Shown: in pieces, positions 7,561 to 15,435 of the stretch
Layout: every line of letters starts with the position of its first letter
Position numbering within the stretch: the first letter of the stretch is position 1
Assembly (NCBI RefSeq): GCF_016863475.1
Contig: NZ_BOOY01000017.1
Coordinates: forward strand, 1-40,548
From: Spirilliplanes yamanashiensis
GTDB lineage: Bacteria; Actinomycetota; Actinomycetes; Mycobacteriales; Micromonosporaceae
DNA: 40,548 bases
Direction: 5' to 3'
Translations under genes and position numbers: made by a program
The notes under the pieces: model-generated
Told to the model about the DNA's origin: nothing
Databases searched by the model: none
Seen by the model: only the letters and a program-made list of their open reading frames with translations

Positions 7561-8739
7561 TCAGCGCCCGGCGCACAGCGCCGCGTCGACGGCCTCGGAG
7601 ACGTGGCTGGTCATCTCCAGCGACGTCGGCAGCGCGGTCACCGCGACGACGGCGCTGCGGCCGTCCTCGGTGGCGAGGTTGCGGGTCTCGAAGCCCTGGA
7701 TGTCGCCGCCGTGGCCCCAGGCGTGGCCGCCGCAGGACAGGGTGTGCCGGGCGACGCCGAGGCCGTACTCCCAGCCCTCGGTCGGCTCGAAGCCGGGGGC
7801 GGCGACGGTCTGCGTCAGCGCGGCCTGCTGCGCGGGCTTCAGCAGCTTGCCGGCCAGCAGGGCCTCGAAGAACCGGCGCAGGTCGCCCGGCGAGCCGATC
7901 AGCTGGCCGGCCGCCCAGCCCAGGGACGGGTCCATCCGGGTCACGTCGATCCACGGCGCGCCCGGCTCCAGGGCGACGTAGCCGCGCGGGTGGCGCCCGG
8001 CGATGCGCTGGTCGCCCACGCCCGGCCAGTACGTGTCGCGCAGCCCCAGCGGCTCGATGATGCGCCGGGTGATCTCCTCGCCGACGGGCCGCTCGGTGAC
8101 GCGCTCGACGACGAGCCCGGCCAGGACGTAGTTGGTGTTGCTGTACCCCCACTTCTCCCCCGGCGCGAAGACGGCCGGCCTGGTCAGCGCGGCGTCGACG
8201 AGCCGGCGCGGGTCGTAGTAGGAGCCCGCCTTGTCCACCAGGTCCTGCGCCTGCGTGAACAGCACGTCGTCGTAGTCGGGCAGCCCGCTGGTCTGCTGGA
8301 GCAGCTGCCGGACGGTGATCTTCCGGCCGTCGATGCCCTCGCCGCGCACCAGCCCGGGCAGGTACCGCTCGACGGTCTCGTCGAGGCCGATCCGGCCCTC
8401 GCCGACGAGCTGCAGGACGACGACGGCGGTGAACGGCTTGGTGTTGCTGCCGATGCGCACCTGGCCGTCGCGGGGCACGGCGCGGCCGGTGGCCAGGTCG
8501 CCGACGCCGGCGGTGTAGTCGCGGACCCGGCCGCCCGCGCCGCGGACGGACGCCAGGGCGCCGGGGAAACCGTCCCGCTCGACGAGTGCGTCGAGCCGCT
8601 GCTGGACGGTGTCGGCGCGGCCCGGCCGGCTGTCCGCGAAGGCGGCGGGCGCGGTGAGGGCGGCGCCGGCCGTGAGGGCGGCCAGCGCACCGGCGGCGAG
8701 GGGCAGCATGCGGCGGCGGTTCTTCGGCTTCGTGGTCAT
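7561..8739 (-). CDS. Exported beta-lactamase-fold serine hydrolase (class C / DD-peptidase-like)
   Basis: A 392-aa serine hydrolase of the beta-lactamase/D-Ala-D-Ala carboxypeptidase fold. The start at 8739 has RBS GAGGAG. MTTKPKNRRR followed by a hydrophobic Ala/Leu segment and AAFADS forms a signal peptide, so it acts outside the membrane. The three active-site motifs are visible: SxxK (SNTK, in RIGSNTKPF), YxN (YSN in WGYSNTNY), and HGG (WGHGGDIQG) replacing KTG. This is the pattern of Streptomyces R61-like DD-peptidases and related esterases. Substrate is not determined; peptidoglycan stem peptides or an ester are both possible. It diverges from another hydrolase of the same fold at 8878. 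Confidence 0.88.
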   Translation of the reverse strand: MTTKPKNRRRMLPLAAGALAALTAGAALTAPAAFADSRPGRADTVQQRLDALVERDGFPGALASVRGAGGRVRDYTAGVGDLATGRAVPRDGQVRIGSNTKPFTAVVVLQLVGEGRIGLDETVERYLPGLVRGEGIDGRKITVRQLLQQTSGLPDYDDVLFTQAQDLVDKAGSYYDPRRLVDAALTRPAVFAPGEKWGYSNTNYVLAGLVVERVTERPVGEEITRRIIEPLGLRDTYWPGVGDQRIAGRHPRGYVALEPGAPWIDVTRMDPSLGWAAGQLIGSPGDLRRFFEALLAGKLLKPAQQAALTQTVAAPGFEPTEGWEYGLGVARHTLSCGGHAWGHGGDIQGFETRNLATEDGRSAVVAVTALPTSLEMTSHVSEAVDAALCAGR

Positions 8740-8864
8740 GTCGTCTCCTCGACTGGTGCCTGTGGGTACGGCTCCAGCCTCGGCGCACCGGGACCCGATC
8801 TCGATCCCGCGTGCTGCCGGACCGGCGGTACAGCAGGCACTACTGCGCTGTCGTACCCCGGTGG

Positions 8865-8870
8865 CATAGT
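8865..8870 (+). promoter_or_regulatory. -10-like element of a probably leaderless gene
   Basis: CATAGT (4 of 6 matches to TATAAT) ends 7 nt before the GTG at 8878. No Shine-Dalgarno sequence is present there, so the mRNA probably begins at the start codon. Confidence 0.4.
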
Positions 8871-8877
8871 CGGCGGC

Positions 8878-10008
8878 GTGAGCACAGACCTGGCGGACCT
8901 GCTCCGCCGTCATGTCGAGGCCGGCACCGTGCCCGGGGCGGTGGCGCTGCTCGGCTCGGCCGACCCTTCGGCCGAGCCGGAGGTGGCCGCCGCCGGGGTG
9001 GCGGCCGTGGGCGGGGCGCCCCTGCGCGACGACGCGATCATGCGGATCCAGTCGATGACCAAGGTGATCACCGCGGTCGCGGCGCTGCGCGTGGTCGAGG
9101 CGGGCCGGCTGGGGCTCGACGAGAGCGTCGAGCGGTGGCTGCCCGAGCTGGCCGATCGCCGGGTGCTGACCTCCCCCACGGCGGCGCTCGACGACACCGT
9201 GCCGGCCGCGCGCCCGATCACCCTGCGCCACCTGCTGACCAACGGCTCGGGCTACGGCATGGCGATCGCCGACTCGCCGCTGAAGGACGCGATGGCCGCC
9301 AACGGCACCGAGGCCGGCCCGGAGCCGCCGGCGCTCGGCGCGGACGAGTGGCTGGCCCGCCTCGCCGAGCTGCCGCTGGCGTTCCAGCCCGGCGACGGGT
9401 GGCGCTATCACCACTCGTTCGGCGTGCTCGGCATCCTGCTGGCGCGGCTGGCGGGCCGGCCGCTCGGCGAGCACCTCGACGACGACCTGTTCGGCCCGCT
9501 CGGCATGGCCGACACCGCGCTGTGGGTGCCGCCCGGCAAGCTCGACCGGCTGCCGGCGGCGTACCGGCACGACGACGGCGGCCTGGTCGAGACCGAACCG
9601 GCCGGCGGCGGCTTCTACGCGGGCCCGCCGGCCGTCGCCGTCGACCACGGCGAGCTGGTCTCCACCGCCCGCGACTTCTTCCGGTTCGCGCGCGTGCTGG
9701 CCGCCGGCGGCGAGGGCCTGCTGTCCGCCGAGCACCTGCGCCTGCTGACCACCGACCAGGTGGCCGCCCACCTCAAGACGCCGGACAGCTTCTTCCCCGG
9801 CTTCTGGGACGGCATGGGCTGGGGCTTCGGCGTGGGCGTGCAGACCGAGGGCCCGCGGCGCGGCCGGTACGGCTGGGCCGGCGGCCAGGGCACCGACTTC
9901 TTCGTCGACCCCGGCGGCACGGTCGGCATCCTGCTCACCCAGGTCGAGCTGGGCGAGCACGTGTGGCCGCTCGTCGGCGAGTTCCAGGAGCTGCGCCCGG
10001 CCGCCTGA
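8878..10008 (+). CDS. Cytoplasmic beta-lactamase-fold serine hydrolase / esterase
   Basis: This 376-aa member of the beta-lactamase superfamily has no signal peptide, so it is probably a cytoplasmic esterase or amidase (EstB-like group). The nucleophile motif SxxK is SMTK (RIQSMTKVI). The second motif is Y-H-H (WRYHHSFGVLG) rather than YxN, and the third region reads WAGGQGTDFFVDP, as in the EstB/6-aminohexanoate-hydrolase-like group. GTG 8878 is chosen because the homology-like sequence starts there, a -10-like CATAGT lies 7 nt upstream, and longer in-frame extensions run antisense to the neighbouring gene. The substrate is unknown. Confidence 0.85.
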   Translation: MSTDLADLLRRHVEAGTVPGAVALLGSADPSAEPEVAAAGVAAVGGAPLRDDAIMRIQSMTKVITAVAALRVVEAGRLGLDESVERWLPELADRRVLTSPTAALDDTVPAARPITLRHLLTNGSGYGMAIADSPLKDAMAANGTEAGPEPPALGADEWLARLAELPLAFQPGDGWRYHHSFGVLGILLARLAGRPLGEHLDDDLFGPLGMADTALWVPPGKLDRLPAAYRHDDGGLVETEPAGGGFYAGPPAVAVDHGELVSTARDFFRFARVLAAGGEGLLSAEHLRLLTTDQVAAHLKTPDSFFPGFWDGMGWGFGVGVQTEGPRRGRYGWAGGQGTDFFVDPGGTVGILLTQVELGEHVWPLVGEFQELRPAA

Positions 10009-10027
10009 CCAGCCCGGGTCCGGTCAG
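10005..10027. terminator. Weak hairpin between convergent hydrolase genes
   Basis: The short stem CTGACC (10005-10010) / GGTCAG (10022-10027), with an 11-nt loop, covers both stop codons of the convergent genes. It is only 6 bp, so terminator function is tentative. Confidence 0.35.
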
Positions 10028-11178
10028 CCGGCGGTGTCGAGGATCTCGATGTCGTCGACGTAGCCGCGGAACAGGCCGGTCCCGCCGGGCCGGTCGTAGC
10101 CGATCCGGATCTCGTCGACCGTGCGCCCGGCGAGCACGCCGAGGGGCACCTCCACGAGGTTCCACCGGCCGGTCACCAGGTGCCCGCCGGCGCCCTGGGC
10201 AGCCGGGTGAGCGCGCACGCCGTGCTGGTCGGTGGCGCCGGAGTCGCGCAGGCTCGACCGGTCCGTCATCGCGAGGTCGATCGCGACGGACGCCCCGGCC
10301 GCCTGCTGCGGCAGGATCCGGTACCGCAGCACGGTCGCGGCCGTGACGGGCACGTGGACGTCGAAGACCCGGTTGTACGAGTACGACACGGTCGCGCTGC
10401 GGTCGTCACCGGAGTACATGAGCGCCCCCGTGCCGGTGTGCGCCAGCTCGACACGCCGGCCGCTCTCCATGGCGGTCAGCCCGCAGCAGTAGCCGCCGAC
10501 GCCGGACGCGCCCGCGACGGTGTCCGTCCACGTCGGCGGGTCGTCCGCCTCCAGGCCGGAGCGGACCAGCGGCCAGGGCGCGCCGGCGCCGAGCACGGGG
10601 CCCAGCGCGGCGTGGAACAGCGCACCCATGCGGGCGAACCCGGCGTCGCCCGGGTGGATGCCGTCGGCCAGGTCGCCGACCGCGACGGCGCCACGCAGGT
10701 CGACGTGCCGCACGGCCCGGCCCTGCGCGGCCTTGCGCGCCATGAGGTCCGCCACGGCGGCGTTGAACGCGTCGACCCGGGCCCCGGCCGCCGCGTCGCG
10801 CAGGGGCAGCAGCGAGGACGTCAGCACGGTGGTGCCGGGCGACCGTTCGAGGATCCGGTCGACGAGCGCGCCCAGCCGCTCCGGGGCGGTGGCGGCCTGG
10901 TGGTTCTGCAGCATGTCGTTGGTGCCGACGTGCACGAGCACGACGTCCGGGCGGTAGGTGGCGAGCCAGCCGTCGAGCTGCGCGGCGACCTGGTCGATGC
11001 GCCACCCCGAGTGCCCCTCGTTGTCGCGGTCCGGCAGGTCGCCGGACTGCTGCGAGCCGACGAAGTCGACGGCCACGCCGGCCTGGGTGAGCCGGCGCAG
11101 CAGCTCGGCGCGGTAGCCGTTGCCGGTGCTGGACCCCACCCCGTTCGTGATCGACGCCCCGAGCGGCATGATCCGCAC
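10024..11178 (-). CDS. SGNH/GDSL hydrolase with C-terminal beta-sandwich; start region frameshifted
   Basis: An intact 384-codon frame from GTG 11178 encodes an SGNH-type esterase: block I GASITNG (Ser nucleophile), block III GTND (HVGTNDML) and block V DGIHP with the catalytic Asp/His pair. Residues after about 215 form a separate beta-rich module (probably carbohydrate-binding or jelly-roll) ending FRGYVDDIEIL. GTG 11178 has no RBS, and secreted homologues carry a signal peptide. A good signal peptide does lie immediately upstream, but one base out of frame (11179-11272). Either the gene is broken in this strain or the assembly has an extra base in the G-run near 11193-11200. If intact, the product would be a secreted esterase. 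Confidence 0.75.
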   Translation of the reverse strand: MRIMPLGASITNGVGSSTGNGYRAELLRRLTQAGVAVDFVGSQQSGDLPDRDNEGHSGWRIDQVAAQLDGWLATYRPDVVLVHVGTNDMLQNHQAATAPERLGALVDRILERSPGTTVLTSSLLPLRDAAAGARVDAFNAAVADLMARKAAQGRAVRHVDLRGAVAVGDLADGIHPGDAGFARMGALFHAALGPVLGAGAPWPLVRSGLEADDPPTWTDTVAGASGVGGYCCGLTAMESGRRVELAHTGTGALMYSGDDRSATVSYSYNRVFDVHVPVTAATVLRYRILPQQAAGASVAIDLAMTDRSSLRDSGATDQHGVRAHPAAQGAGGHLVTGRWNLVEVPLGVLAGRTVDEIRIGYDRPGGTGLFRGYVDDIEILDTAG

Positions 11179-11272
11179 CGGTTCGGCGGCGCGGGGCGGG
11201 CACGGCGGCGAGCGCGGCCGCGAGGGAGACCGCGCAGGCGAGCGCGACGGCGTACACCGGGGTCCGCTTCAT
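11179..11272 (-). pseudogene. Out-of-frame signal peptide segment of the SGNH hydrolase
   Basis: ATG 11272 (AAAGGG upstream) opens MKRTPVYAVALACAVSLAA, a textbook signal peptide. From ATG 11272 to the mature frame at 11178 is 94 nt, one more than a multiple of three. Dropping a single G from 11193-11196 would join the frames and give ...AVPPRAAEPVRIMPLGASI, a natural cleavage region leading into SGNH block I. This is therefore the displaced 5' end of the hydrolase gene. Confidence 0.7.
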
Positions 11273-11523
11273 GGCCGCCCTTTCCGGGGTGTGGGGACTG
11301 CCCCGCAACCTAGGGGCGGCGACCCCGCCGGGCAAGTGACGGGCGTCGATCCGGCCACCACGACTGCCCGAACGCCCACCGGCACCACTATCCCGACGGT
11401 CGCGGCGTACGCGGCCCGCACGAGTGGCGGGAGGTGGGCGGCGTGGCAGACGTGCGCCGCCCGGCGCGACCACAGGACTGCCTGCTCGCTGCGCTGGGCT
11501 GCCCGCGGCGGGCGCCGCCCGGC
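11273..11523. other. Intergenic region, no gene seen
   Basis: A 251-nt stretch between the SGNH hydrolase 5' end and the end of the cupin gene. Codon structure is poor in all frames and no strong stem or promoter pair stands out. It must hold the promoter of the SGNH gene (reading left) and the end of the cupin transcript. Confidence 0.35.
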
Positions 11524-11859
11524 TCAGTTCCTCAGGCCGACGGTGAGCAGCACGACGGCGTCGTCGAGCGCCTCCAGGGTGTGCCGGGCGGCCGGCACCA
11601 CCAGCAGGTCGCCGGCGGCGCCCGTGACGGCGTCGCCGCCCGCGGCGGCCAGCCGCACCCGGCCGCGCAGCACGTGCACCGTCGCCTCGCCGGGGTTCTC
11701 GTGCTCGGCGAGGGTGCGGCCCGCCGCGAGGGCGATCAGGGTGTGCCGCAGGGCGCGGTCGTGCCCGCCGTAGACGGTCTCGGCGCTGCGGCCGCCGGCG
11801 GCGGCGCGCGCGGCGGCGAGGTGGCGGTCGGCGAGGGCGGGCAGGGACGACGTCGTCAT
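11524..11859 (-). CDS. Small single-domain cupin protein
   Basis: This 111-aa protein is essentially one cupin barrel. Motif 1 appears as [14 protein letters not shown] (about residues 50-63), with His and Glu metal ligands, and motif 2 as [16 protein letters not shown], with the last ligand His. Such stand-alone cupins bind a metal and serve as small dioxygenases, isomerases or binding proteins; the substrate cannot be read from the sequence. ATG 11859 is chosen because the N-terminal extension in the longer frame is Arg/Pro-rich shadow sequence. The RBS is weak (CAGGGT 7 nt upstream looks more like a -10 of a leaderless transcript). Confidence 0.75.
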   Translation of the reverse strand: MTTSSLPALADRHLAAARAAAGGRSAETVYGGHDRALRHTLIALAAGRTLAEHENPGEATVHVLRGRVRLAAAGGDAVTGAAGDLLVVPAARHTLEALDDAVVLLTVGLRN

Positions 11860-11929
11860 GGGTCCGACCCTGCGCCGCCACCGCCGCACCGGCCAGGGCC
11901 GTTGGTCCCGTCCGGCCGGGACGGCGCAA

Positions 11930-11965
11930 CGCGCCGGAGGCGATGGGGTCATCGCCTCCGGCGCG
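11930..11965 (-). terminator. Strong hairpin terminator after the second subtilase gene
   Basis: A perfect 15-bp stem, CGCGCCGGAGGCGAT (11930-11944) with its complement (11951-11965), has a 6-nt loop. It lies 28 nt past the stop codon of the minus-strand subtilase and upstream of the cupin start, so it should separate the two transcripts. No U-tract is present. Confidence 0.75.
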
Positions 11966-11992
11966 GAGCGGTTAGCCGGACCGGTGGGCCGG

Positions 11993-13564
11993 TCAGGGCT
12001 GCCAGTGGGTGGCGCCGGTGCCGCTGAGCCACGGGCCCGACTGCCACGTCGAACCGGACCAGACCGCCGAGTTGAACGTGGCGCTCGACCACGCGCGGCC
12101 GGTCCAGGTGGCGCCGGACCAGGAGATGTCCGACCAGGCCCGGCCCGACCAGGCGCGGCCCGACCAGGCGCGGCCGGTCCAGTTGCCCTGGCCGTCGGCC
12201 GGGACGCCCCAGCCGTCGCCGGTCCACGGGCGGCCCATCCAGTCGCCGCCCTGCCAGGCGGTGCCGGCCCGGCTGGCGGCGGCCCAGGCGGCGGTGTCGA
12301 ACGGTCCGAACAGGTCGTTCTCGCCGGTCAGCGGGATCGTGTCGGTGTCCAGCGCGACGTGGAAGCTGCCGCGGGCCGCCTCCAGCGAGCCGTTGCCCTC
12401 GGCGGCGAAGTAGTACGGGCTGGAGGTCACCAGCGGGTCGGTGACGGCCAGGCCGACGTCCAGCGCCTTCGCGCCGGTCTCCCGGACGTTCTTCAGCCGC
12501 AGGCCGCGCGTCATCAGGGTCATCTTGATGTCGGCCGGGGTGGCCGCGGGGTACCGCTGCACCAGCAGGGCGGCCGCGCCGGACACCACCGCGGCGGCCT
12601 GCGAGGTGCCGCTGCCGCGGAAGTGCAGCTCGCCGACGCGCGCCGACGGGTTGCGGCTGTCCACGAAGGAGCCGGGGTTGCGCAGCGACACCAGGGAGCG
12701 GCCGGGGGCCAGGACGTCCAGGCGGCGGTTCGTCATGCCGGTGACGCTGCTGAACGCCGACAGCCGGTCGTCGGCCGGGGCCGTCGTACCCACCGTGTCG
12801 GTGGCGCCGACGACGACGGGGTTGAAGTCGATGGCCGGGGACGTGATCTCGCCGCCGGTGTTGCCCGCGGCGACGACCACGACGATGCCGGCCTTCCAGG
12901 CGTTCTCGACGGCGGCGGTGAGCGGGTTCTGCTCGCGGCGCAGCGTGCTGTCGGTGCCGTAGGACAGGTTCAGGACCTTGATCGGGTGGGCGGGGTCGTC
13001 GTTGCGGTGCTCGACCACCCAGTCGATCGCGGCGAGCATCTGCGACACGTCGACGGCGCCGTTGGCGGCGGCCACCTTCAGCGAGGTGAGCTTGGCGTCG
13101 GGCGCGATGCCGCGGAACCCGGTGGCGGCGTCGCGGCCGGCGATGATGCCGGCCAGGTGCGTGCCGTGGCCGTAGGTGTCCTTGTGCAGCAGGCCGGGCA
13201 CCTGGCTCTCCAGCGACAGGTCGGGGCCGTTGACGACGTTGCCCGCGATCAGCCCGGGCACCGGCACGACGCCGGTGTCGATGAGCGCGACGCCGACGCC
13301 CTTGCCGGTGTACCCGGCCCGGTGCGCGACGTCGGCCCGGATCGCCCGGGTGACCTCCGGCAGCTTCGCCGCCGCCGGGTCGAACGCCCAGTCGGCCGGC
13401 GGCGCCGGCGCGGTGGACGTGGTCGTGACGGGCGTGGTGGACGTACCGCCGGGGCGGGCGGCGGACGCCGGTGCGGCGAGGCCGGCGACGGCCACCCCGG
13501 TGGCGGCGACGACGGCACAGGCGCGGCGTGTGAGAGGCGATCCCGACTTCATGTGGGCGAGCAT
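11993..13564 (-). CDS. Secreted S8 subtilisin-like protease with Trp-rich C-terminal repeats
   Basis: An exported serine protease of family S8, 523 aa. ATG 13564 (MLAHMKSG) is preferred to ATG 13552 because RBS GGGGAGG is at the right distance. The signal peptide ends near ASA-ARPGG, followed by a short Thr/Pro linker. The triad is Asp96 (ALIDTG), His133 (YGHGTH) and Ser321 (GSGTSQAA), with oxyanion Asn235 (AAGNTGG). From about residue 437 to the end, W recurs every 5-7 residues ([13 protein letters not shown] ... [11 protein letters not shown] ... WQP). It lacks a C-terminal membrane helix, unlike mycosins. It is a paralogue of the protein at 5728-7353 but has no Gly/Tyr-rich insert. A strong terminator follows it. 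Confidence 0.9.
   Translation of the reverse strand: MLAHMKSGSPLTRRACAVVAATGVAVAGLAAPASAARPGGTSTTPVTTTSTAPAPPADWAFDPAAAKLPEVTRAIRADVAHRAGYTGKGVGVALIDTGVVPVPGLIAGNVVNGPDLSLESQVPGLLHKDTYGHGTHLAGIIAGRDAATGFRGIAPDAKLTSLKVAAANGAVDVSQMLAAIDWVVEHRNDDPAHPIKVLNLSYGTDSTLRREQNPLTAAVENAWKAGIVVVVAAGNTGGEITSPAIDFNPVVVGATDTVGTTAPADDRLSAFSSVTGMTNRRLDVLAPGRSLVSLRNPGSFVDSRNPSARVGELHFRGSGTSQAAAVVSGAAALLVQRYPAATPADIKMTLMTRGLRLKNVRETGAKALDVGLAVTDPLVTSSPYYFAAEGNGSLEAARGSFHVALDTDTIPLTGENDLFGPFDTAAWAAASRAGTAWQGGDWMGRPWTGDGWGVPADGQGNWTGRAWSGRAWSGRAWSDISWSGATWTGRAWSSATFNSAVWSGSTWQSGPWLSGTGATHWQP
12010..12250 (-). repeat. Repeats encoding the Trp-rich tail of the second subtilase
   Basis: Degenerate 15-bp units (for example GACCAGGCGCGGCCC on the plus strand, near 12130-12175) encode W-S-G-R-A-type repeats. 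They match the tail repeats at 7228-7345 in inverted orientation. Confidence 0.6.
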
Positions 13565-13638
13565 CGGCGGCCTCCCCCGGGACTTGAAGCTTTCCCGCCG
13601 CCGGTTCCGGGCCGGTCGGCGCCGCCGGGCAGCCGACG

Positions 13639-13644
13639 TAGGCT
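13639..13644 (+). promoter_or_regulatory. -10-like element for leaderless selO
   Basis: TAGGCT (TAnnnT) ends 7 nt before GTG 13652, inside the 87-nt gap that separates selO from the divergent subtilase. No RBS precedes that GTG. Confidence 0.45.
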
Positions 13645-13651
13645 CGGACCG

Positions 13652-15106
13652 GTGAGCACCGCGACCGTCACCCTCGACAACCGTTTCGCGCGCGAGCTGG
13701 CGGAGCTGGCCGTCCCGTGGGCCGCCGAGGCGGCGCTCGCGCCGCGGCTGCTCGCGCTCGACGAGGACCTGGCCGCCGAGCTGGGCCTCGACCCGGCCTG
13801 GCTGCGCACCCCGGCCGGGGTGGCGCTGCTGACCGGCGCCGCCGTCCCCGACGGCGCCGCCCCGGTGGCGCAGGCGTACGCCGGGCACCAGTTCGGCGGG
13901 TACTCGCCGCGGCTCGGCGACGGGCGGGCGCTGCTGCTCGGCGAGCTGACCGGCACCGACGGCCGGCCCCGTGACCTGCACCTCAAGGGCTCCGGGCGGA
14001 CGCCGTTCGCGCGCGGCGGTGACGGCCTCGCCGCCGTGGGGCCGATGCTGCGCGAGTACGTCGTCGCCCGGGCCATGCACGCCCTCGGCATCCCCACCAC
14101 CCGCTCGCTGGCGGTGGTGGCGACCGGGCGCACCGTGCTGCGCGACACCCCGCTGCCCGGCGCGGTGCTGGCCCGCGTCGCCGCCAGCCACCTGCGCGTC
14201 GGCACGTTCCAGTACGCCCGCGCCACCGGCGACACCGGCCTGCTGCGCCGCCTCGCCGACCACGCGATCGCCCGGCACCACCCGGCCGCGGCGCAGGCCG
14301 AACGGCCGTACCTGGCGCTGTTCGAGGCGGTCCTCGCCGCGCAGGCGGCGCTGGTGGCCCGGTGGATGCACGCCGGCTTCGTGCACGGGGTGATGAACAC
14401 CGACAACATGACGATCTCCGGCGAGACCATCGACTACGGGCCGTGCGCGTTCCTGGAGGCGTTCGACCTGCGGGCGGTGTTCAGCTCGATCGACCACGGC
14501 GGGCGCTACGCCTACGGCAACCAGCCGCTGGTGGCGCAGTGGAACCTGGCCCGGTTCGCCGAGGCGCTGCTGCCCCTGCTGCACGACGACCCGGCGGAGG
14601 CGGCCGCCGTGGCGACGGCGTCCCTGGGCGCCTTCCGCGACCGCTACGAGGCCGCCTGGTCGGACGGGCTGCGCGCCAAGCTGGGCCTGCCCGGCGACGC
14701 CGACCCGGACGCCGTCGCGGCGCTGGCCGCGGACCTGCTGCCGCTGCTGGAGCAAAGCCGCGTCGACCACACGTCGTTCTACCGGGCGCTCGCCCGCACC
14801 GCCCGCGGCGACGCCGAGCCCGCCCGGCGGCTGTTCGCCGACCCCGAGGCGTTCGCCGCCTGGGCCGCGCGCTGGCTCGCGCTCGGCCCGGACCCCGACG
14901 CGATGGACCGGGTCAACCCCGTCTACATCCCACGCAACCACCTCGTCGAGGAGGCGTTGGCCGCCGCCGTCGACGGCGACCTGGGACCGCTCGACCGGCT
15001 GGTCGGCGCCGTGTCCGCCCCGTACGACGAGCGCCCCGGCCTGGACCGGTACGCGGCGCACGCGCCGCCCGACTTCGGCGCCTACCGCACCTTCTGCGGC
15101 ACCTGA
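13652..15106 (+). CDS. selO: SelO/YdiU pseudokinase-fold protein AMPylase
   Basis: A 484-aa protein of the SelO (YdiU, UPF0061) family. Known members have a kinase fold with flipped ATP and transfer AMP to Ser/Thr/Tyr of target proteins, including proteins of redox balance. Visible family signatures are the Lys-containing [16 protein letters not shown], the metal-binding block [11 protein letters not shown], and [13 protein letters not shown], which replaces the kinase DFG. The length matches E. coli YdiU (478 aa). The C-terminus ends FCGT, so the Cys position that is selenocysteine in eukaryotic SelO is kept as Cys. GTG 13652 is favoured by a -10-like TAGGCT 7 nt upstream and lack of an RBS. 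Confidence 0.92.
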   Translation: MSTATVTLDNRFARELAELAVPWAAEAALAPRLLALDEDLAAELGLDPAWLRTPAGVALLTGAAVPDGAAPVAQAYAGHQFGGYSPRLGDGRALLLGELTGTDGRPRDLHLKGSGRTPFARGGDGLAAVGPMLREYVVARAMHALGIPTTRSLAVVATGRTVLRDTPLPGAVLARVAASHLRVGTFQYARATGDTGLLRRLADHAIARHHPAAAQAERPYLALFEAVLAAQAALVARWMHAGFVHGVMNTDNMTISGETIDYGPCAFLEAFDLRAVFSSIDHGGRYAYGNQPLVAQWNLARFAEALLPLLHDDPAEAAAVATASLGAFRDRYEAAWSDGLRAKLGLPGDADPDAVAALAADLLPLLEQSRVDHTSFYRALARTARGDAEPARRLFADPEAFAAWAARWLALGPDPDAMDRVNPVYIPRNHLVEEALAAAVDGDLGPLDRLVGAVSAPYDERPGLDRYAAHAPPDFGAYRTFCGT

Positions 15107-15109
15107 CGC

Positions 15110-15131
15110 CGCGGGCATGAACCGGCCCGCG
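15110..15131 (+). terminator. Short hairpin after selO
   Basis: The 7-bp stem CGCGGGC (15110-15116) / GCCCGCG (15125-15131), with loop ATGAACCG, lies 4 nt after the selO stop and before the next RBS. It is a modest candidate terminator. Confidence 0.4.
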
Positions 15132-15172
15132 CGGGGTAGGCCCGACGCGACCGGTCCACGGAAGGAGCCGAG

Positions 15173-15340
15173 ATGAGCGTCAACCCCGAGGCCCTGGGCG
15201 AGCCGTCCCAGGACGTCGACGACCACCTCAAGGACGCCAACGCCGACGACCCGCGGTCCGACCCGGGCCCGCCGGCGCACGAGCCCGCCACCGGCGACGA
15301 CCCCGACGAGGGCGCGCCGCCGCCCGACGCGCCCCTGTAG
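15173..15340 (+). CDS. Small acidic disordered protein, 55 aa
   Basis: ATG 15173 has an excellent RBS (GGAAGGAG, 5 nt spacing) and opens 55 codons. The product is rich in Asp, Pro and Ala (starts MSVNPEALGEPSQDVDDHLK, ends PPPDAPL), with 14 Asp and Glu residues or more, no hydrophobic segment and no Cys. It is probably intrinsically disordered and cytoplasmic. No family is recognised. The gene is flanked by hairpins on both sides (15110-15131 and 15342-15386), which suggests its own transcript. Confidence 0.65.
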   Translation: MSVNPEALGEPSQDVDDHLKDANADDPRSDPGPPAHEPATGDDPDEGAPPPDAPL

Positions 15341-15341
15341 G

Positions 15342-15386
15342 CCACCCCGGCGGGCGCGGCCGACGCATGCCCCGGGCGCGGGGTGG
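15342..15386 (+). terminator. Hairpin after the small acidic gene
   Basis: Arms CCACCCCG (15342-15349) and CGGGGTGG (15379-15386) form an 8-bp outer stem directly after the stop codon at 15340, with further GC-rich pairing possible inside. It is likely a rho-independent-type stop without a U-tract. Confidence 0.45.
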
Positions 15387-15435
15387 GCAAGAATGAACCG
15401 GCACGGACAGCCCGACCCCTTGAGAGGACGATCCC

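Noticed and set aside
11858-13650. Long upstream extension of the SelO frame
   Set aside because: It runs antisense to the second subtilase, reads Arg/Gly/Val-rich, and the family N-terminus begins at GTG 13652 next to a -10-like element.
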